From positions 1 through 7,782 of the forward strand of contig JAFVAS010000253.1 in NCBI GenBank assembly GCA_017480395.1: 7,782 nt of DNA. Reading direction: 5' to 3'. The notes beneath the pieces were generated by a model. That model worked only from the letters and a program-made list of their open reading frames with translations. It had not been told where the DNA came from and made no database searches. The stretch is from Oscillospiraceae bacterium (GTDB lineage: Bacteria; Bacillota; Clostridia; Oscillospirales; Oscillospiraceae). Position 1 is the stretch's first letter; every line of letters begins with the position of its first letter. Positions 6,761-7,782 of this stretch are shown piece by piece. Made by a program: the position numbers and the translations under genes.

Positions 6761-6787
6761 CCCTCCCGCATAGAATGAGCGGGGGAG
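6761..6787 (+). promoter_or_regulatory. Hairpin covering the yunB ribosome binding site
   Basis: CTCCCGC (6763-6769) can pair with GCGGGGG (6779-6785): seven pairs including one G-T wobble. An outer C6761-G6787 pair lies across one mismatch, and the loop is 9 bases. The right arm contains the GGGGGAG (6781-6787) that is the only good ribosome binding site for yunB. In RNA the fold could limit yunB translation or act as a processing boundary. It has no T tract, so it is not an ordinary terminator. Seen by eye; no energy was computed. Confidence 0.55.
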
Positions 6788-6795
6788 TGGTCAGA

Positions 6796-7476
6796 ATGCG
6801 CAGAGGATACCGCAGACACAGAAGAGGAATCCAGATCCTGCTCAGCGCGGCGGTGGGCCTGCTGCTGGGTGTGCTGGTCATCCATCAGATGAACGCCCGG
6901 CTGCGTCCCGCCGTCATCGTCGCCGCGTCGGATTTTCTGGACAATCAGGTCAGCGGCGAGATCTTTGACGTGGTGGATCGGGTGCTCGCGGAGCGGGAGA
7001 TCACCTACGACAGCATCTACACCCAGCGCTGGGACGCATCGGGCGGATTGCGGGTGCTGGAGGCGGATCTGACGGGCCTCAACGCCCTGACGTCGGCGGT
7101 GACCCGGGAGGTGGCCACCGCCTTCGACTCCGGCCTCATCACACAGCGGGTGGAGGTGCCCATGAGCCTTGCCTTCGGTGGTCTGTCCTTCTCCGGGCGG
7201 GGGCCGAAGATCCCGGTGCTGGTGGAGTCGGTGGGCAACATCTCCGCCCGCTTTGAGAACGAATTTTACGCCCAGGGTATCAACCAGACCCTGCACCGCG
7301 TCGTACTGCATGTGGACGCGGAGCTGAACCTGCTGCTGCCCGGGGGCGTGTACACCTATGTCTCCGAGACCCCCATCGTGTTGGCGGAGACGGTGCTGCT
7401 GGGGGAGGTGCCGGGAAGCTACACCAACCTGGGCGGCGACAGCCAGGCCTATTACTACGCCGGAAACGGCAATTGA
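6796..7476 (+). CDS. yunB: Sporulation protein YunB
   Basis: The product is a 226-residue membrane-anchored protein of the YunB family, known from endospore-forming Firmicutes. In B. subtilis yunB belongs to the mother-cell sigma-E regulon; its biochemical role is not established. The N-terminus is very basic (MRRGYRRHRRG) and is followed by one hydrophobic segment (about 12-29), predicting a short cytosolic tail and an exported C-terminal domain. Family blocks are RLRP just after the membrane segment, GRGPKIPV (134-141), GINQTLHRV (161-169), and PIVLAETVLLGEVPGSYTNL (193-212). The ATG at 6796 is chosen over the in-frame ATG at 6775 because GGGGGAG (6781-6787) lies 8 bases before it, while nothing like a ribosome binding site precedes 6775. 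It follows ynbB by 48 bases and precedes ligA by 12. Its presence supports a spore-forming or formerly spore-forming host. Confidence 0.9.
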   Translation: MRRGYRRHRRGIQILLSAAVGLLLGVLVIHQMNARLRPAVIVAASDFLDNQVSGEIFDVVDRVLAEREITYDSIYTQRWDASGGLRVLEADLTGLNALTSAVTREVATAFDSGLITQRVEVPMSLAFGGLSFSGRGPKIPVLVESVGNISARFENEFYAQGINQTLHRVVLHVDAELNLLLPGGVYTYVSETPIVLAETVLLGEVPGSYTNLGGDSQAYYYAGNGN

Positions 7477-7488
7477 GGTTTTACTACC

Positions 7489-7782
7489 ATGGACGAGAGA
7501 GAACAAATCGAGGCCCTGCGGGAAAAACTCAACCGGTGGAGCCGGGAATACTACGATCTGGACAGTCCCACGGTGCCGGACTACGAATACGACCGGACGC
7601 TGCGGGAGCTGGAGGAGCTGGAAGCCCAGCACCCCGAGCACATCACCCCGGATTCCCCCACACAGCGGGTGGGGGGGCATGCCCTCAACACCTTTGCGCC
7701 GGTGCAGCATCCGGTGCCCCTGGACTCCCTCCAGGACGTCTTTTCCGAGGAGGAGATGGCGGCCTTCCTCCGTCAGGTCTCC
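7489..7782 (+). CDS. ligA: NAD-dependent DNA ligase LigA, N-terminal part
   Basis: The first 98 codons of bacterial DNA ligase are present; the gene runs off the right edge. LigA seals nicks in DNA during replication and repair, using NAD+ to adenylate itself. The visible part is domain Ia plus the entry to the adenylation domain. The NMN-binding pattern is intact: Y21, Y22, D31, Y34, D35 in the EYYDLDSP...DYEYDR block, equivalent to E. coli Y22, H23, D32, Y35, D36 with the common His-to-Tyr change. HPEHITPDSPTQRVGG (48-63) is the family signature. The later PMLSL block reads PLDSL here, a mild variation. The catalytic KxDG lysine lies beyond the window. The ATG follows GAGG (7475-7478), which overlaps the yunB stop, at a 10-base spacing. 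Being 12 bases after yunB, it is probably co-transcribed. Confidence 0.96.
   Translation, partial: MDEREQIEALREKLNRWSREYYDLDSPTVPDYEYDRTLRELEELEAQHPEHITPDSPTQRVGGHALNTFAPVQHPVPLDSLQDVFSEEEMAAFLRQVS

Noticed and set aside
6761..6787. The pre-yunB hairpin as an intrinsic terminator
   Set aside because: There is no T tract on either side in the required position, and it overlaps a ribosome binding site, so a translational or processing role fits better.
6775..6795. ATG at 6775 as start of yunB
   Set aside because: No ribosome binding site precedes it, whereas the ATG at 6796 has GGGGGAG at 8 bases.
5404..7710. Very long minus-strand open frame of 768 codons opposite ynbB, yunB and ligA
   Set aside because: Its product is rich in His, Gly, Gln and Arg without domain motifs. 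It lies antisense to three well-supported genes, and long antisense frames are expected in GC-rich coding DNA.
1..7782. Mobile elements, CRISPR repeats, attachment sites or a defence system
   Set aside because: I looked on both strands and saw no transposase or integrase motifs, regularly spaced repeats, or tRNA-linked direct repeats. All long frames are explained by housekeeping-type genes.

Overview
The window reads as chromosomal DNA from a GC-rich, Gram-positive anaerobe of the class Clostridia, most likely the Oscillospirales (Oscillospiraceae/Ruminococcaceae-like). This is inferred from the style of the encoded proteins, a sporulation gene (yunB), a thiolase of the type found in butyrate producers, strong GGAGG-type ribosome binding sites and a cluster of M42 peptidases. 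No mobile element, CRISPR array, tRNA or phage gene is visible. Assignments rest on motif recognition, not on a database search.

Layout. Positions 1-402 hold the 3' end of a thiolase gene on the + strand, closed by a good intrinsic terminator (434-474). On the opposite strand lies the RNase P RNA gene rnpB (about 920 down to 529), with its own strong terminator (528 down to 491) converging on the thiolase terminator. Between rnpB and murD (921-1041) are two back-to-back sigma-A-type promoters with near-consensus boxes and 17-base spacers, one for rnpB (minus) and one for murD (plus).

From 1042 to the right edge runs one tightly packed + strand gene string: murD; three consecutive M42-family metallopeptidase paralogues; a PLP-dependent enzyme of the YnbB / methionine gamma-lyase-like family; the sporulation protein gene yunB; and the start of ligA (NAD-dependent DNA ligase), cut by the window edge. 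Junctions are overlaps of 14, 7 and 4 bases or gaps of 4, 48 and 12 bases. No terminator is visible, so a single transcript from the murD promoter is plausible, perhaps with extra promoters inside.

The genes join cell-wall precursor synthesis (MurD), cytosolic peptide breakdown (M42 trio), probable amino-acid C-S chemistry (YnbB family), spore formation (YunB) and DNA ligation (LigA). The most unusual part is the M42 trio. All three keep the two-metal site, but the middle one has Glu where the others have the metal-binding Asp, and the third has lost the Glu of the HxDE motif. The set could form a mixed aminopeptidase complex or supply different specificities. A hairpin that would hide the yunB ribosome binding site is a second point of interest.
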